From positions 3,689,001 through 3,753,000 of the forward strand of contig NZ_CP019511.1 in the NCBI RefSeq assembly GCF_002002925.1: a stretch of DNA of 64,000 nucleotides, in the 5' to 3' direction. The position numbers and the translations under genes are program-made. The notes beneath the pieces were generated by a model. The model was not told the DNA's origin. It did not search any database and was given only the letters and a program-made list of their open reading frames with translations. The stretch is from Sphingomonas sp. LM7 (GTDB lineage Bacteria > Pseudomonadota > Alphaproteobacteria > Sphingomonadales > Sphingomonadaceae). Positions 37,515-46,084 of this stretch are shown here, piece after piece (position 1 is the stretch's first letter; every line of letters begins with the position of its first letter).

Positions 37515-39515
37515 ATGTTCGACGAAAGTCTCAGCCGGGCGATCTTCGGCCGCCTAACCTTCGAATCCTTCCCGATCCACGAGCCGATCCTGCTCGTCAC
37601 CTTCGCCGTCGTCATCCTGGGTGGGCTCGGCGTCGTCGCGGTAGTGACCAAGTTCAAGCTGTGGGGCTGGCTGTGGACCGAGTGGTTCACCAGCATCGAT
37701 CACAAGAAGATCGGGATCATGTACGTGATCCTGGGCGTCATCATGCTGCTGCGCGGCTTCGCCGACGCGGTGATGATGCGCCTCCAGCAAGCGATCGCCT
37801 TCGGCGGCAGCGAAGGGTATCTTCCGCCGCATCACTATGACCAGGTCTTCTCCGCGCACGGGACGATCATGATCTTCTTCGTGGCGATCCCGCTGGTCGT
37901 CGGCATCGTCAACTATGTGATGCCGCTCCAGATCGGTGCGCGCGACGTGGCGTTTCCCTTCCTCAACAATCTCAGCTTCTGGCTGACCGCGGCGGGCGCG
38001 GTGCTGGTGATGATCTCGCTGTTCGTCGGCGAGTTCTCCACTGCCGGCTGGCTCAATTACGTGCCGGTCGCCAATCTGCAGAACAGCCCGGGCACCGGTC
38101 CCGATTATTATCTATGGGCGCTGCAGATAGCCGGCATCGGCACGACTTTGTCGGGCATCAACATGATCGCGACGGTGATCAAGATGCGCGCGCCCGGCAT
38201 GACGATGATGAAGATGCCGATCTTCGTGTGGACCGCGTTCTGCAGCAACATCCTGGTCGTCGCGATCTTCCCGGTGCTCACCGCGGCGTTCGCGATGCTG
38301 ATGCTCGATCGCTATATCGGCACCAACTTCTTCACCAACGATCTCGGCGGCAACCCGATGATGTACTGGAACCTGGTGTGGATCTGGGGGCACCCGGAGG
38401 TGTATGTCCTCGTCCTGCCGGCGTTCGGCATCTATTCCGAGATCACTTCGACCTTCACCGGCAAGCGCCTGTTCGGCTATTCGTCGATGGTCTACGCCAC
38501 CGTGGTCATCACCATCCTGTCGTGGCTGGTGTGGCTCCACCACTTCTTCACCATGGGCTCGGGCGCATCGGTGAACAGCTTCTTTGGCATCGCCACGATG
38601 GTCATCTCGATCCCCACCGGCGCGAAGATCTTCAACTGGCTGTTCACGATGTATCGCGGCCAGATCCGCTTCGAGCTGCCGATGCAGTGGGTCATCGCCT
38701 TCATGCTGACCTTCACGGTCGGCGGCATGACCGGCGTGCTGCTCGCAGTGCCGCCCGCCGACTTCGTGCTCCACAATTCGCTGTTCCTGGTGGCGCACTT
38801 CCACAACGTCATCATCGGCGGCGTGGTGTTCGGGCTGTTCGCGGCGATCGAATATTGGTTCCCCAAGGCGTTCGGCTTCCGGCTCGATCCCTTCTGGGGC
38901 AGGATCCACTTCTGGGGCTGGGTGATCGGCTATTGGGTCGCCTGGACGCCGATGTACGTCGCCGGGCTGATGGGCGTCACCCGCCGCCTCCAGCATATCG
39001 AGGACCCCACGACGCAGCCGCTGTTCATCATCGCCGCGATCGGCGTGGGGATCATCGCGATCGGCATCCTCGCCTTCGTCATCCAGATCGGAGTGAGCAT
39101 CAAGAATCGCGAGAAGCTGCGCGATACCACCGGCGATCCCTGGAACGGCCGCACGCTCGAATGGGCGACCTCGTCACCACCGCCGCAGTATAATTTCGCG
39201 TTCACGCCGCAGGTCCACGATCTCGACGCATGGTACGACATGAAGGACCGCGGCGCGGTACGGCCGACGACCGGCTTCAAGGCGATCCACATGCCGCGCA
39301 ACACCGGCACCGGCGTGATCCTGTCGGTGCTCGCTGCGGCGCTGGGCTTCGCGATGATCTGGTACATGTGGTGGCTGGCGATCGCCGCCACGCTGGGGCT
39401 GTTCGTGGTCAGCATCGTTCACACTTTCAACTACAACCGCGACTATTTCATCCCGGCGGATGAAGTGGCGCAGAGCGAGGACGCGCGCACCAAGCTGCTC
39501 GCGACGGGAGCTTGA
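37515..39515 (+). CDS. cyoB: Cytochrome bo3-type ubiquinol oxidase subunit I
   Basis: 666 residues, the catalytic subunit that holds low-spin heme, the heme o3-CuB centre and proton channels. [17 protein letters not shown] has the R and D used for quinone binding in E. coli CyoB, and [16 protein letters not shown] carries the heme-b histidine. [15 protein letters not shown] holds the CuB-His and Tyr pair; HHFFTMG follows, and [11 protein letters not shown] the histidines for the hemes. It is 15 bases after cyoA. Confidence 0.97.
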   Translation: MFDESLSRAIFGRLTFESFPIHEPILLVTFAVVILGGLGVVAVVTKFKLWGWLWTEWFTSIDHKKIGIMYVILGVIMLLRGFADAVMMRLQQAIAFGGSEGYLPPHHYDQVFSAHGTIMIFFVAIPLVVGIVNYVMPLQIGARDVAFPFLNNLSFWLTAAGAVLVMISLFVGEFSTAGWLNYVPVANLQNSPGTGPDYYLWALQIAGIGTTLSGINMIATVIKMRAPGMTMMKMPIFVWTAFCSNILVVAIFPVLTAAFAMLMLDRYIGTNFFTNDLGGNPMMYWNLVWIWGHPEVYVLVLPAFGIYSEITSTFTGKRLFGYSSMVYATVVITILSWLVWLHHFFTMGSGASVNSFFGIATMVISIPTGAKIFNWLFTMYRGQIRFELPMQWVIAFMLTFTVGGMTGVLLAVPPADFVLHNSLFLVAHFHNVIIGGVVFGLFAAIEYWFPKAFGFRLDPFWGRIHFWGWVIGYWVAWTPMYVAGLMGVTRRLQHIEDPTTQPLFIIAAIGVGIIAIGILAFVIQIGVSIKNREKLRDTTGDPWNGRTLEWATSSPPPQYNFAFTPQVHDLDAWYDMKDRGAVRPTTGFKAIHMPRNTGTGVILSVLAAALGFAMIWYMWWLAIAATLGLFVVSIVHTFNYNRDYFIPADEVAQSEDARTKLLATGA

Positions 39516-39517
39516 CC

Positions 39518-40153
39518 ATGGCCGCGAACGCAGCGACCGATGCCCGCGTGACCGACGTGTCTTTCTACGACGTCGATGACACGCATCACCACGAAGCCGG
39601 CGGCAGCACGATGCTCGGCTTCTGGATCTACCTGATGAGCGACGCGCTCATCTTCGCGACCTTGTTCGCCACCTATGGCGTGCTGAGCACCAGCTATGCC
39701 GGCGGCCCGAGCCCGCGTGAGATATTCGAGCTGCCGCTGGTCGCGGTGAACACCGGCCTGCTGCTGGTCTCCTCGATCACCTATGGCTTCGCGATGATCG
39801 CGATGCAGGAAGGCAATCTGCGCGGCACCCAGCTCTGGCTGGCGCTGACCGGGCTGCTCGGCATCGGCTTTGTCGGGATCGAGCTGTTCGAGTTCACCGA
39901 GCTGATCCACGAAGGCGCGACGCCGCAGACCAGCGCGTTTCTCTCGGCCTTCTTCACCCTGGTCGCGACGCACGGGCTGCACGTCACCTTCGGCATTCTC
40001 TGGCTCGGCGTCATGCTGGTCCAGCTGTCGCAGCGCGGGCTGCATCCGGAAAACCAGCGCCGGCTGATGTGCCTGAGCATGTTCTGGCACTTCCTCGACG
40101 TCGTCTGGATCGGCGTCTTCACCTTCGTCTACCTGCTCGGGGTCCTGCGATGA
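39518..40153 (+). CDS. cyoC: Cytochrome bo3-type ubiquinol oxidase subunit III
   Basis: 211 residues, five membrane segments. [23 protein letters not shown] is the typical COX3-type start, and [25 protein letters not shown] and [16 protein letters not shown] follow. Start is ATG at 39518, just after the cyoB stop, with GGGAGC before it; a TTG at 39512 overlaps the cyoB stop but is less likely. The stop overlaps cyoD (ATGA). Confidence 0.95.
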   Translation: MAANAATDARVTDVSFYDVDDTHHHEAGGSTMLGFWIYLMSDALIFATLFATYGVLSTSYAGGPSPREIFELPLVAVNTGLLLVSSITYGFAMIAMQEGNLRGTQLWLALTGLLGIGFVGIELFEFTELIHEGATPQTSAFLSAFFTLVATHGLHVTFGILWLGVMLVQLSQRGLHPENQRRLMCLSMFWHFLDVVWIGVFTFVYLLGVLR

Positions 40154-40527
40154 ACGACGCCACCCAAACCCCCGACGCCCATGGCCACGCCCAGGCGCAC
40201 GGCCACCTCTCGCGGCGCGGCTATCTGATCGGGTTCCTGCTCTCGGTCGTGCTCACCGCGGTGCCGTTCTGGCTGGTGATGACCGGGGTGCTGCAGGATG
40301 CGCAGACCACTGCGATCCTGATCGTCGCGTTCGCCGTGGTGCAGATCATCGTCCACACCGTCTGCTTCCTCCATGTCAACACGCAGTCGGAAGGCGGCTG
40401 GACGCTGATGGCTTACGCCTTCACCGCGGTTGTCGTCCTGATCGTAATCGCGGGGTCGCTGTGGATCATGTACCATCTCAACACCAACATGATGCCGATG
40501 ACGGCGGAGATGGGTGCCGGGTCCTGA
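40150..40527 (+). CDS. cyoD: Cytochrome bo3-type ubiquinol oxidase subunit IV
   Basis: 125 residues with three membrane segments and a His-rich N-terminus ([19 protein letters not shown]). [15 protein letters not shown] and [22 protein letters not shown] are the family hallmarks. It assists assembly of the oxidase. Its start overlaps the cyoC stop, and its stop overlaps a probable CTG start of the SURF1 gene. cyoE (heme O synthase) is not in the window. Confidence 0.92.
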   Translation: MNDATQTPDAHGHAQAHGHLSRRGYLIGFLLSVVLTAVPFWLVMTGVLQDAQTTAILIVAFAVVQIIVHTVCFLHVNTQSEGGWTLMAYAFTAVVVLIVIAGSLWIMYHLNTNMMPMTAEMGAGS

Positions 40528-41216
40528 GCCGCCGCGTCAAGCGCGCGCTGTTCGTCGCGCTGGCGCTGCTCGCCGCGGCGGGATTCGCGGCGCTGGGCGT
40601 CTGGCAAGTCGAGCGGCGCGCCTGGAAGCTCGACCTGATCGCGCGCGTCGAGGGGCGGGTCCATGCCGCTCCGGTATCGCTGGCGGGGCTCGAAGCAGAC
40701 CCGCACGCCCATGAATATCGCCGGGTAGTCGCGACCGGGAAGTTCCTCCCCGACCGCGAGACGCTGGTCCAGGCGCTGACCGAGCGCGGCGCCGGTTTCT
40801 GGGTACTGACGCCGCTACGCACAGCGCAGGGCATCGTGCTGGTCAATCGCGGCTTCGTGCCTTCCGAGCGCCGCGATCCGGCAAGCCGGGCACAGCCCAA
40901 GGGCCCGGTGACCGTCACCGGGCTGCTGCGCGTCAGCGAGCCGGGCGGCCAGTTGCTGCGCGCGAACGATCCCGCGCAGGGCCGCTGGTATTCGCGCGAC
41001 GTGGCGGCGATCGCCCGCGCCCGCGGAATCGGCCCCGTCGCGCCCTATTTCATCGATGTCGACGCCGCGCCCAATCCCGGCGGCTATCCGATAGGCGGCC
41101 TTACCGTGGTCGCCTTCCGCAACAGCCATCTGGTCTATGCGCTCACCTGGTTCGGGCTCGCAGCCTTGTGCCTGGGCGGGGCGGTCCTCCTGCTGCGCAT
41201 GCGCGAGGCCGAGTGA
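40524..41216 (+). CDS. SURF1 family oxidase assembly protein, unusual start
   Basis: About 230 residues. Two membrane anchors (ALFVALALLAAAGFAALGVW at the N-end, LVYALTWFGLAALCLGGAVL at the C-end) flank a soluble part with GKFLPDRETLVQ, GFWVLTPLRTAQGIVLVNRGFVP and PYFIDVDAAPNPGGYP, as in SURF1. The family body begins [11 protein letters not shown]. No ATG, GTG or TTG lies there; the only such start (ATG 40461) overlaps cyoD by 67 bases and adds an unlikely leader. CTG at 40524, overlapping the cyoD stop as CTGA, fits best. It should act in heme-copper oxidase assembly. Confidence 0.85.
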   Translation: MSRRVKRALFVALALLAAAGFAALGVWQVERRAWKLDLIARVEGRVHAAPVSLAGLEADPHAHEYRRVVATGKFLPDRETLVQALTERGAGFWVLTPLRTAQGIVLVNRGFVPSERRDPASRAQPKGPVTVTGLLRVSEPGGQLLRANDPAQGRWYSRDVAAIARARGIGPVAPYFIDVDAAPNPGGYPIGGLTVVAFRNSHLVYALTWFGLAALCLGGAVLLLRMREAE

Positions 41217-42529
41217 TGGACGCCCCGCTGCTCGCGCTAACACGCCGCCGCGCCGGCGCCTTCTACGGCCCCTCGGCCGAGACCGCGGCCGCGGACAATA
41301 TGCGCCAGCTCATCCAGTTGCGCTGGATCGCCGTCGCCGGGCAGACGCTGGCGATCCTGTTCGTCCATTTCGGGCTGGGCGTGCGGTTGCCCGTGCTGGA
41401 GATGCTCACCGTCGCGCTGGCCCTCGCCGCGGCCAATTTGCTCGCCACGCTCGCGCTGCCGCGGCACCGGGTGCGCCGTGCCGAAGTGATGCTCGCGCTG
41501 CTGCTCGACATGGGCGCGCTCACTCTCCAGCTCTATTTCAGCGGCGGTGCGACCAACCCGTTCATTTCGCTCTACCTGCTGCAGGTCGTCCTCGGCGCGA
41601 TCCTGTTGCCGCCGGCCCGTGCCGCGATCCTCGTCGGCGCGACGGCCGGCAGCTACGCATTGCTCAGCATCCGCCATGTGCCGCTGGCGCTGCCGCACCG
41701 GCTGGCCGACGACAGCACCGATCTGTTCGCGATCGGCCACTGGATCGCTTTCTTCATGGTCGCCGGGCTGCTCGTACTGTTCATCACCCGGATCACGCGC
41801 AACTTGCGCTCGCGTGACGCGCATCTCGCAGATCTGCGCCAGCATGCCGCCGAAGAGGACGGCATCGTCCGCATGGGCCTTTTCGCATCGGGCGCGGCGC
41901 ACGAGCTGGGCACCCCGCTCGGCACGCTGTCGGTGATCCTCGCCGATTGGCGGCGCATGCCGGACATCGCTGCGAACCCCGAGCTTGCCGCCGAAGTTCA
42001 GGAAATGCAGTCCGAGGTCCAGCGCTGCAAGGCGATCGTCTCCGACATCCTCCACTCCGCCGGCCAGCCGCGCGGCGAGGCGATGGAGAGCCGCGCGGCG
42101 GGGCCTTTCATGGATGCCGTCGCCGAAGCGTGGCAGGCGACGCACCCGCACGTCCCGCTGGACTATGCCCCCGGCGGCGCCGGCGAGGCTGTCATCGCAA
42201 TCGACGACGCGCTGCGCCAGGCGGTGTGGAACCTGCTCGACAATGCCGCCGAGGCCTCTCCAGTGGGCGTGCGGCTGGCCGCGCGGATCGAGGCCGGCAT
42301 GCTCGCCATTGCCGTGAGCGACTGGGGGGAGGGCTTCAGCCCCGACGCCCTGGCTAAGGTCGGCAAGCTGTACCAGTCTACCAAGGGTGCCGGGCACGGC
42401 GTAGGGCTGTTCCTCGCGACCAACGTCGCGCGGCGCCTCGGCGGCCGGCTAGAGGCGCGAAACCGCGCGATGGCGGGCGCGGAGGTGCGCATCGTGCTGC
42501 CGCTGGCCCTGCCCGAGGAGAGACGCTGA
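41216..42529 (+). CDS. regB: RegB/PrrB-type redox sensor histidine kinase
   Basis: 437 residues. Six membrane segments (about 35-195) include FSGGATNPFISLYLLQVV, which matches the GGxxNPF quinone-binding motif of RegB. The H box is ASGAAHELGTPLG (H229), and C271 in QRCKAIVSDI lies 42 residues later, like the redox-active cysteine of RegB (C265 after H225). N box DNAAEAS and G box KGAGHGVGLFLATN are present. The ATG overlaps the SURF1 stop. Being coded with cyo and regA, it probably senses the quinone pool. Confidence 0.93.
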   Translation: MDAPLLALTRRRAGAFYGPSAETAAADNMRQLIQLRWIAVAGQTLAILFVHFGLGVRLPVLEMLTVALALAAANLLATLALPRHRVRRAEVMLALLLDMGALTLQLYFSGGATNPFISLYLLQVVLGAILLPPARAAILVGATAGSYALLSIRHVPLALPHRLADDSTDLFAIGHWIAFFMVAGLLVLFITRITRNLRSRDAHLADLRQHAAEEDGIVRMGLFASGAAHELGTPLGTLSVILADWRRMPDIAANPELAAEVQEMQSEVQRCKAIVSDILHSAGQPRGEAMESRAAGPFMDAVAEAWQATHPHVPLDYAPGGAGEAVIAIDDALRQAVWNLLDNAAEASPVGVRLAARIEAGMLAIAVSDWGEGFSPDALAKVGKLYQSTKGAGHGVGLFLATNVARRLGGRLEARNRAMAGAEVRIVLPLALPEERR

Positions 42530-42530
42530 G

Positions 42531-43061
42531 ATGGACGGCCCCAGCCTGATCCTCGTCGAGGACGACGAGACCTTCGCACGCACGCTCCAGCGTTCGTTCG
42601 AGCGGCGCGGATACCGGGTGCGCGTCGCCGCATCCCCCGCCGAGCTCGAGGTGCTGCTCGCGGCCGAGACTCCCGATCGCGCCGTGGTCGATCTCAAGCT
42701 CGGCACCGCATCGGGCCTGCCCTGCGTCGCCCGCATCCACGCGCATGATCCCAGCACGCTGATCGTCGTGCTCACCGGCTATGCGAGCATCGGCACCGCT
42801 GTGGAAGCGATCAAGCTCGGCGCCGCGCACTATCTGGTCAAGCCGTCGAACACCGACGACATCGAGGCCGCATTCGGCAAGAATGACGGCGATCCCGACA
42901 CGCCGGTCACTGCCCGCCCCACCTCGATCAAGACGCACGAGTGGGAAATGATCAACGAGACGCTCGCCGCCACCGGCTTCAACATCTCCGAGACCGCACG
43001 CAGGCTCGGGATGCATCGGCGCACCCTGGCGCGCAAGCTCGACAAGCGGCCGGTGAAATAG
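42531..43061 (+). CDS. regA: RegA/PrrA-type response regulator
   Basis: 176 residues. The receiver has the acidic pocket VEDDETF (10-12), phospho-acceptor D54 in AVVDLKLG, the conserved threonine in VLTGYAS and lysine in LVKPS. The C-terminal Fis-like HTH (about 140-175, ISETARRLGMHRRTLARKL) is nearly the standard RegA DNA-binding domain. RegA proteins control respiration and carbon/nitrogen genes in alphaproteobacteria. It starts one base after regB stops, so the sensor and regulator share a transcript. Confidence 0.94.
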   Translation: MDGPSLILVEDDETFARTLQRSFERRGYRVRVAASPAELEVLLAAETPDRAVVDLKLGTASGLPCVARIHAHDPSTLIVVLTGYASIGTAVEAIKLGAAHYLVKPSNTDDIEAAFGKNDGDPDTPVTARPTSIKTHEWEMINETLAATGFNISETARRLGMHRRTLARKLDKRPVK

Positions 43062-43097
43062 GCTTGGGGGACGGGTCAAATTTCAAGAATTGGGAAG

Positions 43098-43173
43098 TGG
43101 TGCCCGGGGACGGGGTCGAACCGCCGACACTGCGATTTTCAGTCGCATGCTCTACCAACTGAGCTACCCGGGC
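43098..43173 (-). tRNA. tRNA-Phe (GAA)
   Basis: A 76-nt cloverleaf can be drawn: acceptor stem GCCCGGG pairs with CCCGGGC, the D arm GCTCAGTTGGTAGAGC, anticodon arm GCGACTGAAAATCGC with anticodon GAA, T arm GGCGGTTCGACCCCGTC, then discriminator A and an encoded CCA. The phenylalanine identity follows from the GAA anticodon. It follows yacG with a 28-base gap, in the usual infA-maf-RNase E/G-yacG order. Confidence 0.96.
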
Positions 43174-43201
43174 ATACCCGGCGTGGCCGGGAGCGGGCCT
43201 C

Positions 43202-43387
43202 TTAGTCGGGGTCCCGCGCGCTGTCTAGCCCGCTTTGTTGTCCCGGATCGACAGGCTCGCCGGGAACGCGATAGCCCTCGCCCAGCCATTGCAGCAGGTC
43301 GCGGTCCTTGCAGCCGCGGCTGCAGAAGGGCTTGAACTCTTCGGTGGTCGGTTTGCCGCAGATCGGGCAGCCGTCTCGCTTGGCCAA
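43202..43387 (-). CDS. yacG: DNA gyrase inhibitor YacG
   Basis: 61 residues with the four zinc-binding cysteines C7, C10, C22 and C26 (CPICGKPTTEEFKPFCSRGC). The tail is acidic and proline-rich. YacG in E. coli binds gyrase. Starts three bases after the stop of the RNase E/G-like gene and is the last protein gene before tRNA-Phe. Confidence 0.92.
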   Translation of the reverse strand: MAKRDGCPICGKPTTEEFKPFCSRGCKDRDLLQWLGEGYRVPGEPVDPGQQSGLDSARDPD

Positions 43388-43390
43388 TGT

Positions 43391-44338
43391 CTACTCCTTG
43401 GGGCCGACGAACGCCGTCGCGCCGCCGATTCGCCGCGCCAGTTCGGCGGTCCAGTCGGGCCGCTGTGCCAGCCGGTTGGCGATTCGCCTGTCCACCATAT
43501 GGGTAGCCGGTGGCGGCGGGGGAAGCCGTTCGATGCGGCGAAGCTCGGCGCGCGCCTGTGCGCCCACCGGATCGGCGCGGAGCAGTTCGGGCAGCGACGC
43601 CCGCGTGCGCCGCCGCACGATCTGGAGGAAGCCGAAGCCGTTTACGCTGGTCCGCTCGAATGGCTGGGGAAGCGCCGCGTCGATCGCCTCGGCCACTGCC
43701 TGGCGCGCGGCCCTGTTCGCCAGCGTCGGAAAGTCGATGCCGATCGATCCGGCGATGCCGTGCCGCTCGATTGCGCGCGCCACCGCGTGCGCCGCCGCGA
43801 CGGCAAGCGGTTCGAGCGGGCCGGCGCCATCGACGTCGAACAGGTTCATTGCCGGCGTCGGCGACAGCCGCAGCATCCCGCCGGGAAAGCCGATATCGCC
43901 ATGCACCGCTTCTTCGAGAACTTCGGACCAGCCCGCTTCTTCGAGCAGGTCGCTTTCATGCGCGCGCAGCATCCGCACCGGCACGCCGCTCGCGGTGATC
44001 CGGGCAAGCAGGTCCGGACCGGCGTCGGGCACTGCGTCGGCGCCCGCAGGCACTGCCTTGGGCAGCTTTGCGCGGCCGGGCTCGGGAATCGCCTCGCGGA
44101 CGATCCTGACCCGCAGCGTGGCGCCCTGGGTGATTCCCGGCGGCAACGGATCGCACAGCGCCTCGCCGCCGTCATACGCGACCTTGCCGGTGCTCTTGTC
44201 GACCAGCCGCGCGTTGAGCACTGCGCCGTGGCGCGCGCCCATGGCTTCGAGTTCGATGCGCGCTTTCCAGATGGTGCCGCGCGAGACCAGGGCGGCGCGG
44301 TTCTCGCCGATCCCTGCCTCATAGAGCCACTCAGCCAA
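43391..44338 (-). CDS. Short RNase E/G-like protein
   Basis: 315 residues related to the catalytic core of RNase E/G. IAGSIGIDFPTLANRAARQA resembles the catalytic aspartate motif (RNase E: IDFIDM with an acidic/basic helix), and ERTSVNGFGFLQIVRRRT resembles the TRK-like RNA contact after it. It lacks the long tail and the zinc-link cysteines of RNase E. Start TTG at 44338, overlapping the maf stop by eight bases. It occupies the conserved maf-yacG position; substrate unknown. Confidence 0.8.
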   Translation of the reverse strand: MAEWLYEAGIGENRAALVSRGTIWKARIELEAMGARHGAVLNARLVDKSTGKVAYDGGEALCDPLPPGITQGATLRVRIVREAIPEPGRAKLPKAVPAGADAVPDAGPDLLARITASGVPVRMLRAHESDLLEEAGWSEVLEEAVHGDIGFPGGMLRLSPTPAMNLFDVDGAGPLEPLAVAAAHAVARAIERHGIAGSIGIDFPTLANRAARQAVAEAIDAALPQPFERTSVNGFGFLQIVRRRTRASLPELLRADPVGAQARAELRRIERLPPPPPATHMVDRRIANRLAQRPDWTAELARRIGGATAFVGPKE

Positions 44339-44942
44339 GCGGGCGTTCTTCGTTCGGCTGAAGCAACGGATAGCCTGCGCCCTCAAGCAGCGCGCGCGCA
44401 TCGAATACCGGCAGCCCGACGACGCCCGAATGGCTACCCGACAGGAAGCGCACGAATGCCTCTGCCCGGCCCTGGATGGCATAGCCGCCGGCCTTGCCGC
44501 GTCCTTCGCCGCTGGCGATGTACCAGTCGATCTCGGCGTCGCTCAGCCGCTTGAAGGTGACGATCGTGTCTGTGACACGCGTCCGCGCCTTGCCGTCGAG
44601 CCCGATCACGCAGACCGCGGACAAGCAATGGTGGCGGCGGCCTGAGAGCAGCCCGAGCATGCGGCGATGATCGGCATCGTCCTCGGGCTTGTTGAGGATG
44701 CGGCGGCCGACGCCGATGGTGGTGTCGCCGGCCAGGACGATCTCGTCCTCGGCACGGGCCACCGCGCGCGCCTTTTCCTCGGCCAGCCGCAGCGCGTACG
44801 GGCGTGGCAACTCGCCGGGGCGCGGTTCTTCATCAATATCGGGACCGACGATTCGGTCGGGCACGACTCCGATCCGCGCGAGCAAGTCGCGGCGGCGCGG
44901 TGAAGTGGAAGCGAGAACGAGCCGCATCGGCCCGACGCTCAC
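44331..44942 (-). CDS. maf: Maf family nucleoside triphosphate pyrophosphatase
   Basis: 203 residues. Starts [18 protein letters not shown], contains [10 protein letters not shown], the conserved [17 protein letters not shown] (catalytic Asp near 73) and ends with a loop [16 protein letters not shown]. It hydrolyses non-canonical or house-keeping nucleotides. The start is GTG at 44942, overlapping the infA stop (GTGA); ATG five codons further in is an alternative. Confidence 0.94.
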   Translation of the reverse strand: MSVGPMRLVLASTSPRRRDLLARIGVVPDRIVGPDIDEEPRPGELPRPYALRLAEEKARAVARAEDEIVLAGDTTIGVGRRILNKPEDDADHRRMLGLLSGRRHHCLSAVCVIGLDGKARTRVTDTIVTFKRLSDAEIDWYIASGEGRGKAGGYAIQGRAEAFVRFLSGSHSGVVGLPVFDARALLEGAGYPLLQPNEERPLG

Positions 44943-45157
44943 TTGAAGCGGTAGGTAATACGGCCCTTGGTCAGGTCGTAGGGCGTGAGTTCGACGAGGA
45001 CTTCGTCGCCGACCAGCACACGGATGCGATTCTTGCGCATCTTGCCGGCGGTGTGGCCGAGGATCTCGTGATCATTCTCAAGCCGAACGCGGAACATGGC
45101 GTTGGGCAAAAGCTCAACGACCTGACCGCGCATTTCCAGAAGTTCTTCTTTGGCCAA
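44939..45157 (-). CDS. infA: Translation initiation factor IF-1
   Basis: 72 residues, S1-like OB fold: [60 protein letters not shown] and the end [11 protein letters not shown]. Essential for initiation. It heads the infA-maf-RNase E/G-yacG-tRNA-Phe transcript; its promoter lies in the 144-base gap to the esterase gene, where I recognise no strong hairpin. Confidence 0.97.
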   Translation of the reverse strand: MAKEELLEMRGQVVELLPNAMFRVRLENDHEILGHTAGKMRKNRIRVLVGDEVLVELTPYDLTKGRITYRFK

Positions 45158-45301
45158 AAATATGCCTCTCAGGTGAACGCCAGCAAAAGTGGCGGTGCCT
45201 TTACTCTGCTGCGCGCGAAAAGGGAAGGCGGACGGCGGCTTCGCGCGCCCGTAGCGCCGATATGGGTATGGGTGGGGGACAATTCCAGTCGTTTCGCGCT
45301 G

Positions 45302-46084
45302 TCAGCGCACCAGCAGCGGACGCATTTCCGGAATCGCTTCGGCCAGTTCGCGGGTGACCATCGCGGCAAAGTAGTTGGCCCCTTCGACGCCGAGATGGGT
45401 GCGATCGAATGAAAGCTTCGGCGTGGCCATCGGCTTGACCTCGACTTCGGTCGCGCTTGCGGGTGCCGGGCCGATCGGCGCCGACCCGGGCGGAAGCTGG
45501 GCGAAGCGATCGGCGGCGGCCTCGCCCATTGCCTGCACCGCGGCGGCACTGTCGGCATTGAGATCAAGCAGCGGCACTTGCTTCTCCGCGGCGACTTTGC
45601 GGATCGCGGCGGCCCAGGGTTCGAGGTCGTTCTGGAGCTTGCCGTCCTTGAAGCTGCGGCGGGTAAGCGGCGTCAGCAGCACCGGTGTCGCCCCGGCGGA
45701 GCGCGTCTCATCGACATAGCGGGCAAGGTTGGCGGGGAATTCGGTGGCGAGGTCGGTCGAGCGGCCGGGCTTGCCGGGCTGGTCGTTGTGGCCGAACTGG
45801 ATGAGCACCCAAATCTTCTTATAGCCCTGCGCGCGCATCTCGGCGAGCGCGAGGTCCCACGACCCTTCGGTTCGATAGCTGCCCGAACTGCGCCCGCCCC
45901 GCGCGAGGTTCACGCAGGCGGCAAAGGAGGTGACGTGATAGGCGCAGAAGCTCGGGCCCCAGCCGCCGATGACCGCGGTGGTCGAATCGCCGACGAGGAC
46001 GATCTTGGAAGCGGCGATCGGGCGCGGGGCTTCCTGCGCCATCGCCGGCGCGGCGATCAGCAGCGCGGGGAGGAGGGCGCGCAT
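45302..46084 (-). CDS. SGNH esterase, rhamnogalacturonan acetylesterase-like (CE12)
   Basis: 260 residues with a signal peptide (MRALLPALLIAAPAMAQ). The SGNH blocks are complete: VLVGDSTT with S34, the oxyanion glycine and asparagine in NLARGGRSSG, GHND in IQFGHNDQPG, and the D227/H230 pair in SFDRTHLGVEG. This order matches RhgT/YesT-type acetylesterases that remove acetyl groups from pectin. The ATG at 46084 overlaps the GH43 stop (TGATG); a GTG one codon upstream is possible. Co-transcribed with the GH43 genes. Confidence 0.87.
   Translation of the reverse strand: MRALLPALLIAAPAMAQEAPRPIAASKIVLVGDSTTAVIGGWGPSFCAYHVTSFAACVNLARGGRSSGSYRTEGSWDLALAEMRAQGYKKIWVLIQFGHNDQPGKPGRSTDLATEFPANLARYVDETRSAGATPVLLTPLTRRSFKDGKLQNDLEPWAAAIRKVAAEKQVPLLDLNADSAAAVQAMGEAAADRFAQLPPGSAPIGPAPASATEVEVKPMATPKLSFDRTHLGVEGANYFAAMVTRELAEAIPEMRPLLVR

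Noticed and set aside
40461..40523. ATG start for SURF1 at 40461
   Set aside because: It would overlap cyoD by 67 bases and add an acidic His-rich leader before the membrane anchor, unlike the family.
43062..43097. Possible terminator after regA
   Set aside because: No stable stem with a T-run; the tRNA gene lies on the other strand.
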